64,000 nucleotides of DNA from Carposina sasakii (GCA_014607495.2 CP053169.1:2108001-2172000); one strand, 5' to 3'; shown: positions 42,200-54,189, numbered from the stretch's first letter. The notes: generated from the letters alone by a model not told the origin. A program made the numbers and translations.

Positions 42200-44839
42200 T
42201 ACTTAGTTGTAAGCGAAGAGTAAATTACTTGTTTCTAGATACAGGTATAATAATTAGCATGCTTTATGAAATTTAATATCCCAGCACACTTTTTTTTTTC
42301 AAGTATCCAAAACTTACTTTGTATGAAAGCAGACGAGACGTATAATTATCCAAATTACTCTTTCACTCTAATTAACCTAAAAAACGTTTTTATTTCACCG
42401 CAAATTAATTGCTCTAACGAAATGCCTCTCAGTAGTTAACTATTTACTCATAAAAGTCACATCCTTTTAATTAAAATGAAAGCCTTATTACGATTCCGTC
42501 GAGCTTTCCCTTGGTAAATCAGATTATGATTTTAGGCGGGTTTAATAATTAATTTAAATAACACACTTTGTTGAATTTGTAACGAACGGTATAAGTTGGA
42601 AGATTTAAATACACCTCGCGAGTACTAGGAGAGCAGCGGAAGGAAAGAATAGATTAACCTTACCCACCGAGTTAAGGGGATAAGCTGCTTTGTACATAGG
42701 TACTATTAAAAACAACTCTTTATATGAAGACTGGCTTAGTGAATATTTCATAATAAATAGTAAACGTGGCTGTTTCTCTTTTATGATTCCGCAGTGCTGA
42801 TTACATTTCGGTAATACTATCATACTGTATGTAAATATCGAAATTCGGGCACACGCTACTGTTACAAATGTATATTAACATAGACTCAATGTTGCATTGG
42901 CAACACCTGTCACTGTCAAAGTATTACTGAATGAATGAATGAATATTATAGCGAATTGAATTGACGTTCACTTTAGTCGGTCGCCACTAATTTGACTCAC
43001 TTCAGAACGAGGCATCTTTGAGTAAGGTTGGTGTTATTTTCTAATTATGTAATGTACGAATTATTAATAAATATTTTGTTGAACTTTTAGATTATAATTA
43101 CTATTATTATCCCTGGGATTCCGTCACACTACACTAGTCGTATCGTACATTCTTCGTTTATGGCACATTCATCGGAAGTGACTGATCAGTGAGTTCATAG
43201 TCATACCTCTTTTGCATCATCTACTTTCACATACACTCTCATCGGTCTAGGGTACCCTACCCTTGGCCTGATCTTTCACTGAATTAAAAAAGAGTTTTTA
43301 AATGTACTAGGAAAAAACTTAACTTTATCATTCGCCTACCAAACCTCCGCTGAAAATCCCCTTCCATTATTAAATAAACCAAAAAAGATAGGTGAAAATC
43401 AAGTAAAAACACATTATACTGAAATCGCTGCGCATTCAAAATATAAATTTTCATTATCGCGCCCGCATAAAATCCATCATCGCCTTAACTGTAGCTCGTT
43501 GGAAGGGTGCACGGAAACCGTGAGCACTGTTAAAATTTATTCTGCGGCTATGCTAATGAGTTGATGCCACCACCGAGCCATGATCGCCTGGTATTTCTGC
43601 TAATTGTTGTACAGGTTTTGAGGAACTTTCGACCTCTGATTTTCATAAATTTTCCCCCGTTCTCCATTTAAAACGTTTGACGATGTATGCTTTTGAGTTT
43701 AGAAGTTCGTTCGCGAAATTTCTCATTGTTAAGTTAAACTTGCTCGCTTGTTTTTGAACGTGCAAATATGAAACGACGTGATTTTCCTCGAAAAATGTAT
43801 ACCTTGGTATTTAATTATTAACATTAAACATTTCAAGTAAAACAGTTATGAGTAATCAACCATAACTTATTTTATGTCTCCAAAAATGTCGTTCTTCAAT
43901 ATATATTATCACCCACCTAATACCTAAAAAACATTTCAATAAAATAATATGTAGAACAAAATGTCAAATTGAATCAACTTTCCGTCAAGTATTGTCTAAT
44001 TAAATTTTACTAAAATTCGAGACTAAGTTGGGAAACCCAGAAACTATATTAAAAGCTTCTTTCTCTCGAAAAAGTTTTTACTTCTTTCATAATTAAATTA
44101 CAATTTAAGAGAAAACAAATAAATAGTGAGTAAATAATATATTTTTTTTGCAAAACAGCCGCAAAATGCCTAGGTAATATTGAAAACCAGAAGTAAGAAA
44201 GCGTACTCAGGTGATGTCTCACTATGCTAAACGTGCAGTAGCATCTCATTCAATTCTCATCCAAACACACCCATGTGTATGTAATAGGTATTATATAAAT
44301 CTAAAAGTTGCTTCGCCTCCGTCTGTATGTTATCACAAAATGGCTGGACATTTTGATAAAAAAAAACCATACCGCAGACAATACGCAGAGTAACCATGAA
44401 TTTTTAACCAGCACAGCAGAGCAGGCCAGCGATGTTTGTCGACCGTCTGTCATCAAATTAATAGCATACAAAATGACTATTGTATGTCCTATGAACGAAG
44501 GATAAGGAAGAGGTGTTATAACAAAATCTTTTTTAGAGTATTTTATTTATCTTGTGCCTTGAGGAAGGATAGATCAAAGTTAGATAGCGTGTTAAAGATC
44601 TGTCTAGCCGTTCAAAAGATATGAGTTAATAGTGGAATTTTGCCACCACTCACTCCCACTGTAACTCAATACACCGACAAACAAAATGATTAAGTGGCAA
44701 ATGTATAATATTATATACAAAGTATATAAAGATTTGATTCGGATTGCGATTCCTCCATGGGTGTATGAAAGTCGTTTTACACTTATTTTTAATTTTAGCA
44801 AGTTTTAGGCTAATTTTTGAGGAATTTACGTACGTTTTC
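42200..44839. other. Longest stretch nearly free of shared repeats
   Basis: About 2.6 kb matching no family found elsewhere in the window, apart from a (GAAT)n run at 42928-42943. There is no frame with a known domain. Bases 43420-43640 are somewhat GC-richer and could be host non-coding sequence under constraint, though I cannot test that. Confidence 0.35.
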
Positions 44840-44945
44840 ATTAAATCATTATCATCTATCACAAATTCAGAAAGTATTCTGCTAATGACAATCAGGCTGA
44901 ATGGAAATGGTTTCCCTTGCTTTTCTTCGAGATAAACAAAAAAAG
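44840..44945 (+). repeat. J repeat, copy 1
   Basis: TCATTATCATCTATCACAAA, TTCAGAAAGTATT, CTAATGACAATCAGGCTG, CCTTGCTTTTCTTCGAGATA and AACAAAAAAA recur in order at 49204-49312. An ATC run at one end and an A run at the other fit a short retroposed repeat of unknown class. Confidence 0.5.
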
Positions 44946-45269
44946 TGTAAGTACTGTTATAACTTCTCCTCTTTGCTTATTACTTTATGGTACGTCCGAA
45001 ATGTACAATGTAGCTTGTTAAGCAAATAGGGGCGGGATTAAAAGTCGTTTCTGTTGATTTGGCGTGGTAATTGACGAAAGTGCGCCATTATGATATGATT
45101 ATTTGCACAATGTTATGGTATGTTTGTTTTGTTAGTTAACTTTTAGTTGATTAATGTTTTTAGTATCGATATAAGTCCGGTTGTGAACTATAGATTATAG
45201 ATTAGTATAGGTACTTGCACCCCTACCAACATTCTCTTCACCTCAACATTTAATTATTCATTTAACAAT

Positions 45270-45470
45270 CACGGAGCCTGTGCTAATGCGGGGCTTCACT
45301 AGAATACATGACCTGTATCTTTCCGTGCATCCGTGCATGTCGTAAAAGTCGACTAGGGAACTTGGGCATTCTCTCTTGTTAATCACTGATCATTTACATC
45401 TGTCCCCGCTATGCTAAACGTGTCTATGGAATCTCCCTTAAGATCCTCCAGTTCTGGCTACCACAGCCAA
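45270..45470 (-). repeat. A-family repeat, near full length
   Basis: TGCTAATGCGGGGCTTCACT to GATCCTCCAGTTCTGGCTAC. All blocks are present apart from the terminal ACACGGCTGTG. Confidence 0.8.
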
Positions 45471-45572
45471 CCCGCCTTATCTATCTACGTATGTACGAGT
45501 ATGAAGATAGACGGTTTGGATCAGTTTGGGATCTTTAACAATATTCTCAATTTTCGTCACGTTAGTACAATA

Positions 45573-45648
45573 ATATGGGGTTCTATCGGCCCGTGGTGCT
45601 CTGCCTACCCCGTAAGGGATAAAGGCGTGATTATATGTATGTATGTAC
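45573..45648 (-). repeat. B-family fragment
   Basis: GGGTTCTATCGGCCCGTGGT to GCGTGATTATATGTATGTAT, the terminal ~75 bp of family B including the microsatellite end. Confidence 0.65.
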
Positions 45649-45866
45649 TATTATAATATAAAAGAAAAAAATCAGAACTATGTCCTACCCTGTAACTAAT
45701 ATATTCAGTGATACACAACCTGAAGGACTGTCCTATGCAAATGAAGGGATGGAGGAACGCCCTTATCGAATAGGATGAAATCCGAAGGGTTTCCAGAGAG
45801 AAAGGGACTTTTTCATTTTGTTTTCAAGTAAGTAAGCATATTGTTGACAACATTATACTACATATA

Positions 45867-46053
45867 CAGGTTGTAACAAAAGGGGTATGTTAAGCGAAAA
45901 GCTATGTAAATAGCCCACTAAAAAGAATCTATCTTCAAAATTTTAGACTCGAAATCACATGTTTATTTTTCCAGATAGTATGGAAAATTCCTAAATAACT
46001 CATATAACATTTACATACCTTTTCGCTTAACATACCCTTTCTGTAACATCCTG
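45867..46053. mobile_element. E-family MITE, intact, ~46-bp inverted ends
   Basis: TA-flanked, 187 bp. The left CAGGTTGTAACAAAAGGGGT and the reverse complement of the right CAGGATGTTACAGAAAGGGT continue with TATGTTAAGCGAAAAG on both arms, ~90% identical for 46 bp. The interior has ACTCGAAATCACATGTTTAT. Related copies lie at 30037-30218 and 56177-56330, with fragments at 4479, 18530 and 31955. Probably Tc1/mariner-type. Confidence 0.8.
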
Positions 46054-46910
46054 TATATTGAAAGTCTGGTAGTCATGGGTTAGTTTACACCGAGGCCGCA
46101 TCACGTCTCGATGTAAACTGATCCTTAGAAACTAAGTATATCACTTAGGTAATCGGTCTATATTCCTAACTAAATGATAACAAAATTGTCAAAAGAAAGA
46201 ACTTTTTACTACTATAATATCACAATAATATAAATATGATCACAGACTTCTAACATACTTCCCTAGACCAACATAGTCAGTTATATTAAACATACGTACA
46301 CCAGCTCCATATTCAGCTACACCTTTATATAATAACCCATAAAACTTTATTAAATGCTTCAACACTAGTGTACGTGGGAACGTTGCATTGCGTACACTAC
46401 ATTAATCTTAATGTATACCATCTTGAAAGTGCATTTTCCCCAGTAATTTCCACGTTACTGACAGCATTTATCATCATTTTGTGGCAACACTGAAGTAAAT
46501 GTATGGCTTAACTTGTGTGATAGGGTGCACTTGGCTATAGAAAGCTAGGTATTATAGAAACTGTAATAGCCTTTCACACAACCTAAGGTTTTCAAAAGTT
46601 AAGACTTTTCTACTAAACGTAACTTATTACGTCGTTTAACATCCTGCAAATATAAGTGTGACACATTGAGAAAATTAGTTGTTTGTTACTCTTTCACGCA
46701 AAAATTACCGAAACGAATTTTGATGAAACTTATGGCTTATACATTAGAACACAAGTTTACTATATTTATTGACAATATTTGAGACATTTTCAACGTTCTC
46801 AAACGTTGTCAAAATTTAGCGCGTTACGTAATATGCTTAACAAGATATTATTGGTTGTGGTTTAGTTTTGGGTTTTGGTAAATACGTTCAACAATAACGC
46901 GATTTTCCCC
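46054..46910. other. No feature recognised
   Basis: AT-rich, without shared repeat except TTGTTACTCTTTCACG near 46681, a C-family phrase. Confidence 0.35.
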
Positions 46911-47689
46911 TAGCCCGGCTAGCACGGCTAACGATACACGATATGACAAGTCAAGTTATCGATACCTAGCTGTCAAAATACGATAAATATAGCCGCCATG
47001 TTGAATTTTATCGATTAGCGAACATAACCATGCCGGTAACGTTACACGGCACGATACGATATGATAGATAAAATGCGAGCATGTCAATAGGTTACTATCG
47101 ATAGCGCCGAACATGACCGTATTTTGATGTTAAAAATATCGAATTTTGACATCAATTCAAAATATTGTTATCGATGAACATTGTAGTGCGCGATAAGCAT
47201 AGATAGGTTAGAGAAATCGAAATTACCTATTATATTCTTTGGTTCGATAGGTTTTCAGTGATATGCTCCAAACTTAATATTTTTAATTTAGTGTTTTAGT
47301 TTACTCGTTTTTAGTTTACATAGGTAGGTCAAAGGTAAAATTAAATGATTAGTAATTGGTATCGATAACATTCAACATGGCGGCTAATATCTATCGTATT
47401 TTGACAGCAAGTCGATAAATAGGTTTATCGTATCGTGTTTCGCTGGTCATGTTAGAGCAGTTAACATGACATCTGATGTCAAAAAGGAAAAAAAGAAAAA
47501 AATAAAGAATGAACGACAATTGAAAAAAAAGAAAAAAATATTTTTTACTCTAGAAACATTTGTTTAACTTATCTCGCGCCTTATCGTATCGTAACACGGG
47601 ATAAATCTTAACGTAACGTATCGTTCCATTGGTCATGTTCGCGAAATCGATAATTATGCTGGTATAGATACGTGCTAGCCCGGCAGGCT
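46911..47689. mobile_element. Z-related larger element
   Basis: Bounded by AGCCCGGCTAGCACG and, inverted, GCCGGGCTAGCACG. The left interior (TGTCAAAATACGATAAATAT, GCCGCCATGTTGAATTTTAT) and its inverted counterpart at 47375-47425 (AACATGGCGGC, TATCGTATTTTGACAG) are the same blocks that make up the short Z copies at 19.7 and 54.2 kb. Many ATCGATA motifs. No transposase was seen. Confidence 0.55.
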
Positions 47690-47926
47690 CCTTTAGAACC
47701 TTGCGGTGAATTCTGCTATTTTAACACCAAACAATATTCCAGTATACATACAAAAGTAAGTTCAAGTTTGTCTGAGTCTGAGACATTGATATTTAACTAA
47801 GTTGCATTACCATAGTGCGAATTAACTCCAAAGTTATATTATATTTGTGTTGCTGTCGCGCTCTTGCTTGTATAATAGTTAGACAGTGACAGCTATAGCT
47901 GACAGTTTTTGTAGTTATTGTATGTA

Positions 47927-48125
47927 TAATGCTGGCTTTCCACGATGCGTGATCTTGCGGATCATCGCACACGGCCGATGACTACGGACAGCCACGCATG
48001 GCCTAGTAAATAAGTTATGGACATGTCCGCATTACCGACCGCGGACGATACTATTGCCACACTTCGTCGATGTAGGCTGGTCCGCGACTGTCCGCAATAT
48101 CACGGATCGTGGGAAGCTAGCATAA
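47927..48125. mobile_element. H element: Harbinger-type MITE with TAA duplication
   Basis: The element 47930-48122 (193 bp) begins TGCTGGCTTTCCACGAT and ends ATCGTGGGAAGCTAGCA, inverted with two mismatches, and is flanked by TAA on both sides. A 3-bp TWA duplication is typical of PIF/Harbinger. The interior has repeated GCGGA and TCCGC motifs and no coding region. Confidence 0.75.
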
Positions 48126-49203
48126 GATTCTCGTTTTCCTTCAACATTAGGTAGGTACTTCTAGAGTCGGCATAAATGTTTATATAAATATCTAAAATTC
48201 AAAATGGCGGATATTCATACTAAAATAAACAATACATAGGTATAGCTGCTACACCAAAGCCTTGATCGGAATCATGAGTAGTTAAACTCAAGGATCATCG
48301 GAGGGTCCGGTGATGGACAAACACCATTTATTTATTTATTTATTTTATACATTTACCAAAATTCACAGCATCTGAAAATATTAGTAGAAATAAGTTACCT
48401 TAACCAGAGCCTAAAGAAAATTGTGTGGAAATCTCTTAAAACTGCTTCGGATTTGTTTAAAAACCAAAACAAAGCTATATATTACGGTTTCCATCTCATT
48501 ACCTGGGATCTGTAAATTCTCCCTCCAGGAAACCTCAATAAATTCTTTACCTTTAAAATATAATGTGAAATAATATGCTTCGATATTTTATTCCCCTTTT
48601 ATGCCTTGCTATAAAGGTAAGCAAAGACTATTTTAATACGAGGTATCAAGTAATATTATCTAAAAGCATCAAAGGTTTCTTGAGAGTTTTCCATATTGAT
48701 TAATTTCAACTTTGAACATTAATACATATATAGGATAGAGGTGTTCTATAACTTTTTTTCTTAATATTTTTTATCATACTTTTCAACTAAATAATGTTTC
48801 AATGTAACGGTATGTTTTAAAAAAATCGGTTATCATTACAGCAATTTTCTTAAAATTTCATTTAACAGCCTTATTAATAAGGCAACATTACCTATATCTA
48901 TTATTTATTAGATTCGGCGGGAAAAGCTGGAAGGGTGCAGGTGTAATTTTCTTGTGAAAATCAAAAGTTATTTGTAAATGACTTGCATGTGTCCGTAAAG
49001 TGATGTTTTCTGGTAGATAAGTTATATTTTGATTACTTGTGATGTGAATCTAGTGCGTGTGCATAGTTTTATACGCAGGTAAGCTGAGTAAAACTTTAGC
49101 CGGATTACGATCTCTTCATGGGCGCATGTAAGTTGTTTCTGCAATAATTTTTCATTTTGACTAACTTTACACTTGTTCTTGAGGATTTTCCCGACGTTTC
49201 CAT
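48126..49203. other. No feature recognised
   Basis: A short GAGGGTCCGGTGATGG fragment near 48302 may belong with 38372-38428. (TTTA)n at 48328-48345. No gene. Confidence 0.35.
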
Positions 49204-49312
49204 TCATCATCATCATCATCTATCATAAATTCAGAAAACATTTACTAAAGACAATGGCTGTATGGGCTTAGTTCCCCTTGCCTTTCCTTCGGGATAAACT
49301 TAACAAAAAAAA
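49204..49312 (+). repeat. J repeat, copy 2
   Basis: (CATC)-type start, TATCATAAATTCAGAAAACA, AGACAATGGCTGTATGGGCT, CCTTGCCTTTCCTTCGGGAT, ending in an A run. Matches 44840-44945. Confidence 0.5.
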
Positions 49313-49941
49313 AACTATTATTTATTATTTAAAATTGTAGACTGAGTCACTTCATACCTTTCGCATGCTTAGTTGTTTAGAAAGGTATTTATTTTATGTA
49401 GGTATTTATTTTTAAAGTCCTGACAGTATGTTTTTATGTGTATACTTACCGAAATTGTTTCCGAGAAAAATGGATGACTTGGGTTATAGGTGTATCTGAA
49501 ACCAAGATATTCATATTTATTAATCAATTATTTTTGGTATTTTCTACCATGACAATACATTAATTTAGTTTCGAAATGATGATTTTCAATCCATTTATTT
49601 GTTAGTCGACATTGCTATACCTACTTATAAAATAATTAACCCGAAAACAAAATACAAATCTCAATATTTTAAGTATTAATGAACAAACTTTTAATACGAA
49701 TTTATTCTTTTTAGTAAACTTGTTTGTACAAAATTTTGTCTCATGTATAATTCATAATTGATTTGAAATTATAATGAAATATACAGAAATACGTCTTACT
49801 TTCCGCTAAGCCCTGTAAAAGCCGTAGAAAGGGCCATCCGCATTATTTGGCCCTTATTTACATAAATAATTTGATAAATAATAAATAACTACGACATCAT
49901 TTCCTTACGGGATGGTTATTAATAATTTCGTATTTACATAT
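49313..49941. other. No feature recognised
   Basis: AT-rich, without shared repeats or gene-like frames. Confidence 0.35.
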
Positions 49942-50130
49942 ACGGCTGTGTTCCCGTAATGGGGTAGTCACAAATGCAAGATCATAAGGAGGTCCCACAC
50001 CCACGTTTATAAGTAAGTATATCGGGGACAGATGTCAATGATCAGAGAATGTTCGACGTCCTTAGTCGACTCTTACGACATGCACGGAAAGAGATGCAGC
50101 TGATGTAGCCTAGTAAAGCCCAGCAAAGGA
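49942..50130 (+). repeat. A-family repeat
   Basis: TACGGCTGTGTTCCCGTAAT to TGTAGCCTAGTAAAGCCCAG. The ACAAGC-TCGCCTG part is deleted. Confidence 0.75.
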
Positions 50131-50205
50131 ACATATTCAAGCATGCATTTTTTTTACAATTTCGGGTACTTCAAGATTGAAATATGATCTACTTATGTAG
50201 ATAGG

Positions 50206-50343
50206 TAAATAAAAATGTGCTACGAACAGAGATCCTTGTTCTGATAGATCAGAACAGAGATCCTTGTTCTGATAGATCAGAACAGAGATCCTTGTTCTGA
50301 TCTATCAGAACAAGGATCTCTGTTCGTAGCACATTTTTATTTA
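50206..50343. repeat. Palindrome with 43-bp perfect arms built on a 28-bp tandem repeat
   Basis: Bases 50206-50248 and 50301-50343 are exact reverse complements (arms start TAAATAAAAATGTGCTACGA). The 52-bp spacer is filled by further copies of the arm's inner part: a 28-bp unit starting GAACAGAGATCCTTGTTCTG occurs at 50224, 50252 and, partly, 50280. Each unit contains the small palindrome TTCTGAT AGA TCAGAA. Several alternative hairpins are possible. Confidence 0.9.
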
Positions 50344-50655
50344 GTAAGTATACTCTTGTTTAGATCTCATTATCTAAGTGGACCAGTATCCAACACCACA
50401 ACTGCCGATATAATCTAAAGTGTTCACCTAAAGTTATAAAAAAATCTGCTTTCAAAAAGCCCTGTACACATGTACTCTAAAAGCTAATAACACGCGGTAA
50501 CACGCTTTGATCTGATTATGCGAGAACACGAGCGCCTGTATCTACGTTATATAATAGGTAAATGTTTGCAGAATTAAGGTTATTACACGTTATATTACGA
50601 ACAAGTATGTTATTATACATGCCAAGGATATAGCCTACATAAGTATACAACAGAT

Positions 50656-50802
50656 AGGTGAGCAGCAGCGCCTCCCGTGTTGACTGTATAGATCGAAAAT
50701 CACTATGGTGGTGACTGTGGACAAAAAACTTCTATGGCAGTAGCCTTGTGCCATGCCCTGGGGGAAGCCTACGTTCAACGGTGGACTGCAATAGGGTGAT
50801 AT
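50656..50802 (+). mobile_element. P-family element, 5' truncated
   Basis: AGGTGAGCAGCAGCGCCTCC to GTGGACTGCAATAGGGTGAT. The first ~90 bp are missing and the GAT tail is short. Confidence 0.7.
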
Positions 50803-51380
50803 GAAGTGTACATAAAAACTTATAATAAAGAAGATTGATGCAGGTAATATTCGTTCTTATGATCACACAAAGAAGTTACAATTTCTCCAAAATCATGTGA
50901 ATGTACGAGTATCAGCATGTAATCTCAGATTAAACTTCATCTTACACTACACAGCATAGATTAAACTGTCATTTCACTATGGATTTATTATTATTTTTTT
51001 GTTAAACCGACAGTTTTATCTTTCCTATCAAAAATTAACTTGATTTTATCATTGTAAAACAATATATGGCGTCTCGCTGAAGAAGTTTACATAATAAAGT
51101 TGAATTTGTTGTTTCGCCATATTGTTCTTGGTCCTTCGAACCCGAACTTTAAGGTCTATGGGGCTTACCACTTACGAGTAGTAAGATAAACAATTCTAGA
51201 CCTTAACTAATTAGGTGTATTCGTACTGTACCTATATACGATGTGTACAAGCACACATCGTTTCAATTCAGATCTCATATTGTGGGCATAATACAATATG
51301 TTAAATTTTAAGTTATTAATGTGCATCTGCACAGGGTAAGTTTAGGTATAAACTTTAAGTTTTTTTTAAAATAATAAATA
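50803..51380. other. No feature recognised
   Basis: AT-rich, without shared repeats. Confidence 0.35.
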
Positions 51381-51545
51381 GGCTTACGCTTGACTACAAC
51401 ACGCCTGATGGTAAGCACCGTTGTAGTCTAAGATGGAGCGCACTTGCCTCAAAGAAACCTGTTCAGTCTCGACTTGAAGACCGCAAGATTATAGTTCATG
51501 GGGAACAGGGATTCAGCCAGGGAGTTCCACAGTAGTTGAGTTGCT
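51381..51545 (-). repeat. Lepidopteran LINE-related repeat fragment
   Basis: CGCCTGATGGTAAGCACCGT, GTAGTCTAAGATGGAGCGCA and AACCTGTTCAGTCTCGACTT form a phrase set I recognise from lepidopteran LINE-derived repeats. Clade and strand are uncertain. Confidence 0.45.
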
Positions 51546-52409
51546 TAAAATGTACATAAGCAGATTTTTTTCGACATGTTAGAAAAAATTACACTCTCTT
51601 ATATTTTATTTCAAAGTTTTCAGAATGATTAGATTCCTAACTAATTAGATTCCTTATGACTTACCTAGTCGAATATTAAAAGGAAATAAGTTAATTTGAA
51701 AGTACGATAAGAAATAAGAAATAAACAACATAAGATAGGCGACATTATGTATGTAACTAGTAGTTACTGTAGGTACACTATTACTACGACGGGAACTATT
51801 GTGAACTAAACACAGGAACTAAGCAGGCGTACATAGAGAGCATTCCCTCGAGACACTGCTTTATTAGGGTTAGTTCTCACTAGTTGTAATTTTTTTTTAC
51901 ATTTTATAGGCAGTTTCTTTTTCAATCTTGGACTTAGATGAGTGAGGTTTTTTTTATTGTTTTACTGTTATTTAACATAAACCTATCAGTTAAATTTTTA
52001 TTTATCTAGATTATTTTGCAATTTTACATTACAATATATTTGGCGGTTATTTTATCTTAATAGATTCCAGTTTATAAAGCTTTTAAGGCATCTCAAAAAA
52101 CTTTTTCAGCCTGGCTTAAAAAATGTAAAGAACAAAATTGTATCTTTTATGACTTAGGCTAATTTGCATCTTAAAGTCTACCCATTATAACTTTGATTAA
52201 TAACAAAAAAGTTTGCGACATTAATCCTTAAAACTAGCCATAAAATATGGCTGCATTCTAAATAACAGACGCGTTTTATTTTTCGCGGCGTTGAAGTTAG
52301 CTGTGTCTTGCAGTCTTTCTGCGGGATTTAGACAAATTACTCGATTGAATCGATTGAAGTTCGTCACCGAAATATTTGCTCGTATAGGAAGTCTTAATTT
52401 ATGCGCGTT
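51546..52409. other. No feature recognised
   Basis: AT-rich, with no shared repeat and no gene-like frame. Confidence 0.35.
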
Positions 52410-52615
52410 CGTCTAGTCACGTGATGAATGGGGTTTTACAGGACCAACGGTATCACATTGGTGTCACATACTTTCCTAGGCACGAGATAAGTGTCAATTT
52501 TACCACATTAATCCGTACAATAAATAAATTCAGTTTTACAGACTCGTGAGCGGAATCGAACCTGGAACGATTGGAAGGCGCACGTTGGGCTATCATTAGC
52601 TTTAGGTACTTACAA
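52410..52615 (-). mobile_element. S-family tRNA-derived SINE, 3' truncated
   Basis: On the minus strand a tRNA-like head with A box in GATAGCCCAACGTGC and B box in GGTTCGATTCC is followed by the body also found at 53733-54090: TGAATTTATTTATTGTACGG, TCGTGCCTAGGAAAG, ACCGTTGGTCCTG. Confidence 0.65.
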
Positions 52616-53445
52616 ATGTAAGTATATTATCTTATCATGCAGATATGCCTATAAAGTTAGATGACGTACCAAAAATATTCACCACATTATAAGCAAGTAA
52701 GTTGAAAATGTTCGCATGTATAACTCCACTTTACACTACTGCTCAACGAGCTACCTAAGTATAGTACCTATATGTTACTTGGTAAATCGTCTAGATTTAT
52801 CTATTAGTGAATCAGAGATACGTCGCTTGGCACAATGCCAGAGACTTATGCATTCATGGGGTGACTAAATAGGGAGGGTCTGCAAAACAGCTGATGCATT
52901 TTTAAGTAAAAGATTAATAAAATTAAAAGGTTTTAAAATTACTTATATGTTTGATTACCTGCGCAACCTTCATAATTCGTTAAGTACTACGTAAGTTAAA
53001 TTTCTTTTGCCACTTTGCGAGTAAGATCTAAAACTAACTATGTAGTTTAGTGACGTGTAACTAGTTTAGCGGAACATAAACTTAACAAAAATATAATTTA
53101 TGAGTCTATATGTATGTAGGTGGTACATCATCATAGACGATGTCGCGGGTACTTGTTAGTTTTCTATTAATTCTATTTCTTATTTTCCGGAAAATCAAAG
53201 AAAATTTTAAAAGATTGCAATTATTTTAAAATTACACATTATCCAGCTTATTTTGCTGTCGGTACTAGCATCTCGATTACACTGCAGGTTGGTTCTCAAG
53301 CGGTTGTAGCGTCAGACAATTCGCGACAGAAACTCGTAGGAGACATACCGTCATAAAGCTGGCGTTATTTACATCATATACCGAGGATCAGTTTTAAACT
53401 TATCGAATACAGTAGGTATATTAAGGAGATCTTACACAGATGTTA
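52616..53445. other. No feature recognised
   Basis: No gene. GCAAAACAGCTGATGCATTTTTAAGT near 52883 may be a trace of family A (too short to call). Confidence 0.3.
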
Positions 53446-53706
53446 CGCAAACCGTGCTTTCGCTCTAACCAACTGAGCTATCGGGTCAATTAACTCGGAT
53501 GACGAATTTTACCATCTTTACCACCATTACGTTTTTGGCAACGTTATTTTTTTCATCCCGATAGCTATACACTAGCCAAATCTCATATTGTCATATAATA
53601 TATTGTCAACCAATAGGTCATCCGAGTTAATTGACCCGATAGCTCAGTTGGTTAGAGCGAAAGCACGGTTTGTGAGAGGTCGTGAGTTCAAATCTCACTC
53701 GGGTGA
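53446..53706. mobile_element. N-family pair in inverted orientation
   Basis: A minus-strand copy (53446-53589: CAAACCGTGC through CACTAGCCAAATCTC) faces a plus-strand copy (53622-53706: CATCCGAGTTAATTGACCCG through CTCACTCGGGTG). The plus copy has A box TAGCTCAGTTGG, D stem GCTC/GAGC, T arm GTGAGTTCAAATCTCAC and acceptor ACCCGA/TCGGGT. Its anticodon region (CACGGTTTGTG) does not form a normal arm. A hairpin of ~50 bp can form between the copies. Confidence 0.7.
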
Positions 53707-53732
53707 TTTTTTTTTCATATTCCTAATAATAT

Positions 53733-54090
53733 TTTATGATAATGATGATGTCCGTCCGTATTTCGACCAAGGCCGAATCTCTACGGAGATTGGCTAGGTA
53801 CACAGGAGATATTATAGTGCACAATTGTGTGCGCAAACACAGATGCACTCTCTATTCCGTTACTCCCATAGTCCGATGGGACGGAAAGCCGAGACGACCG
53901 GAGAGAGATCAGGCGCAGGACCAATAACGGTTTTACGTGCTTTCCGTGGCACGAGCTATAAATGACAATTTTGAAACATTAAAATCTGTACATGAAATAA
54001 ATTCATTGGTACAGGCCCGTGACTGGGATCGAACTTACACCTCCCGCTTGGAAGGTGCACGTCTTAACCACTGGGCTATCACTGCTTTTA
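53733..54090 (-). mobile_element. S-family tRNA-derived SINE, full length
   Basis: On the minus strand the tRNA-like head has A box in GATAGCCCAGTGGTTAAGA and B box in AGTTCGATCCCAG. The body runs through TACCAATGAATTTATTTCAT, CACGGAAAGCACGTAAAACC, CTGCGCCTGATCTCTCTCCG and GGCCTTGGTCGAAATACGG, and the element ends in a CATCATCATTATC tail at about 53733. This is the 5' tRNA head / body / short-repeat tail order of a standard SINE. The 93- and 63-codon frames over it are chance. Confidence 0.8.
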
Positions 54091-54189
54091 ATATTTTTTT
54101 AATATACAGGAACCTAATTCTTCCATACTTCATCTTATTCTATAGTGGTTTCCTTAAAATCGGTAGTTCTTCTTCTTCTTTCGAAAGAT

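Noticed and set aside
52883..52920. A-family fragment (AACAGCTGATGCATTTTTAA)
   Set aside because: Fewer than 25 matching bases, which is not enough to separate it from chance in a window with many A copies.
53622..53706. tRNA gene on the plus strand
   Set aside because: Same reasoning: good A box and T arm, no acceptable anticodon stem, and an inverted partial copy 30-180 bp away.
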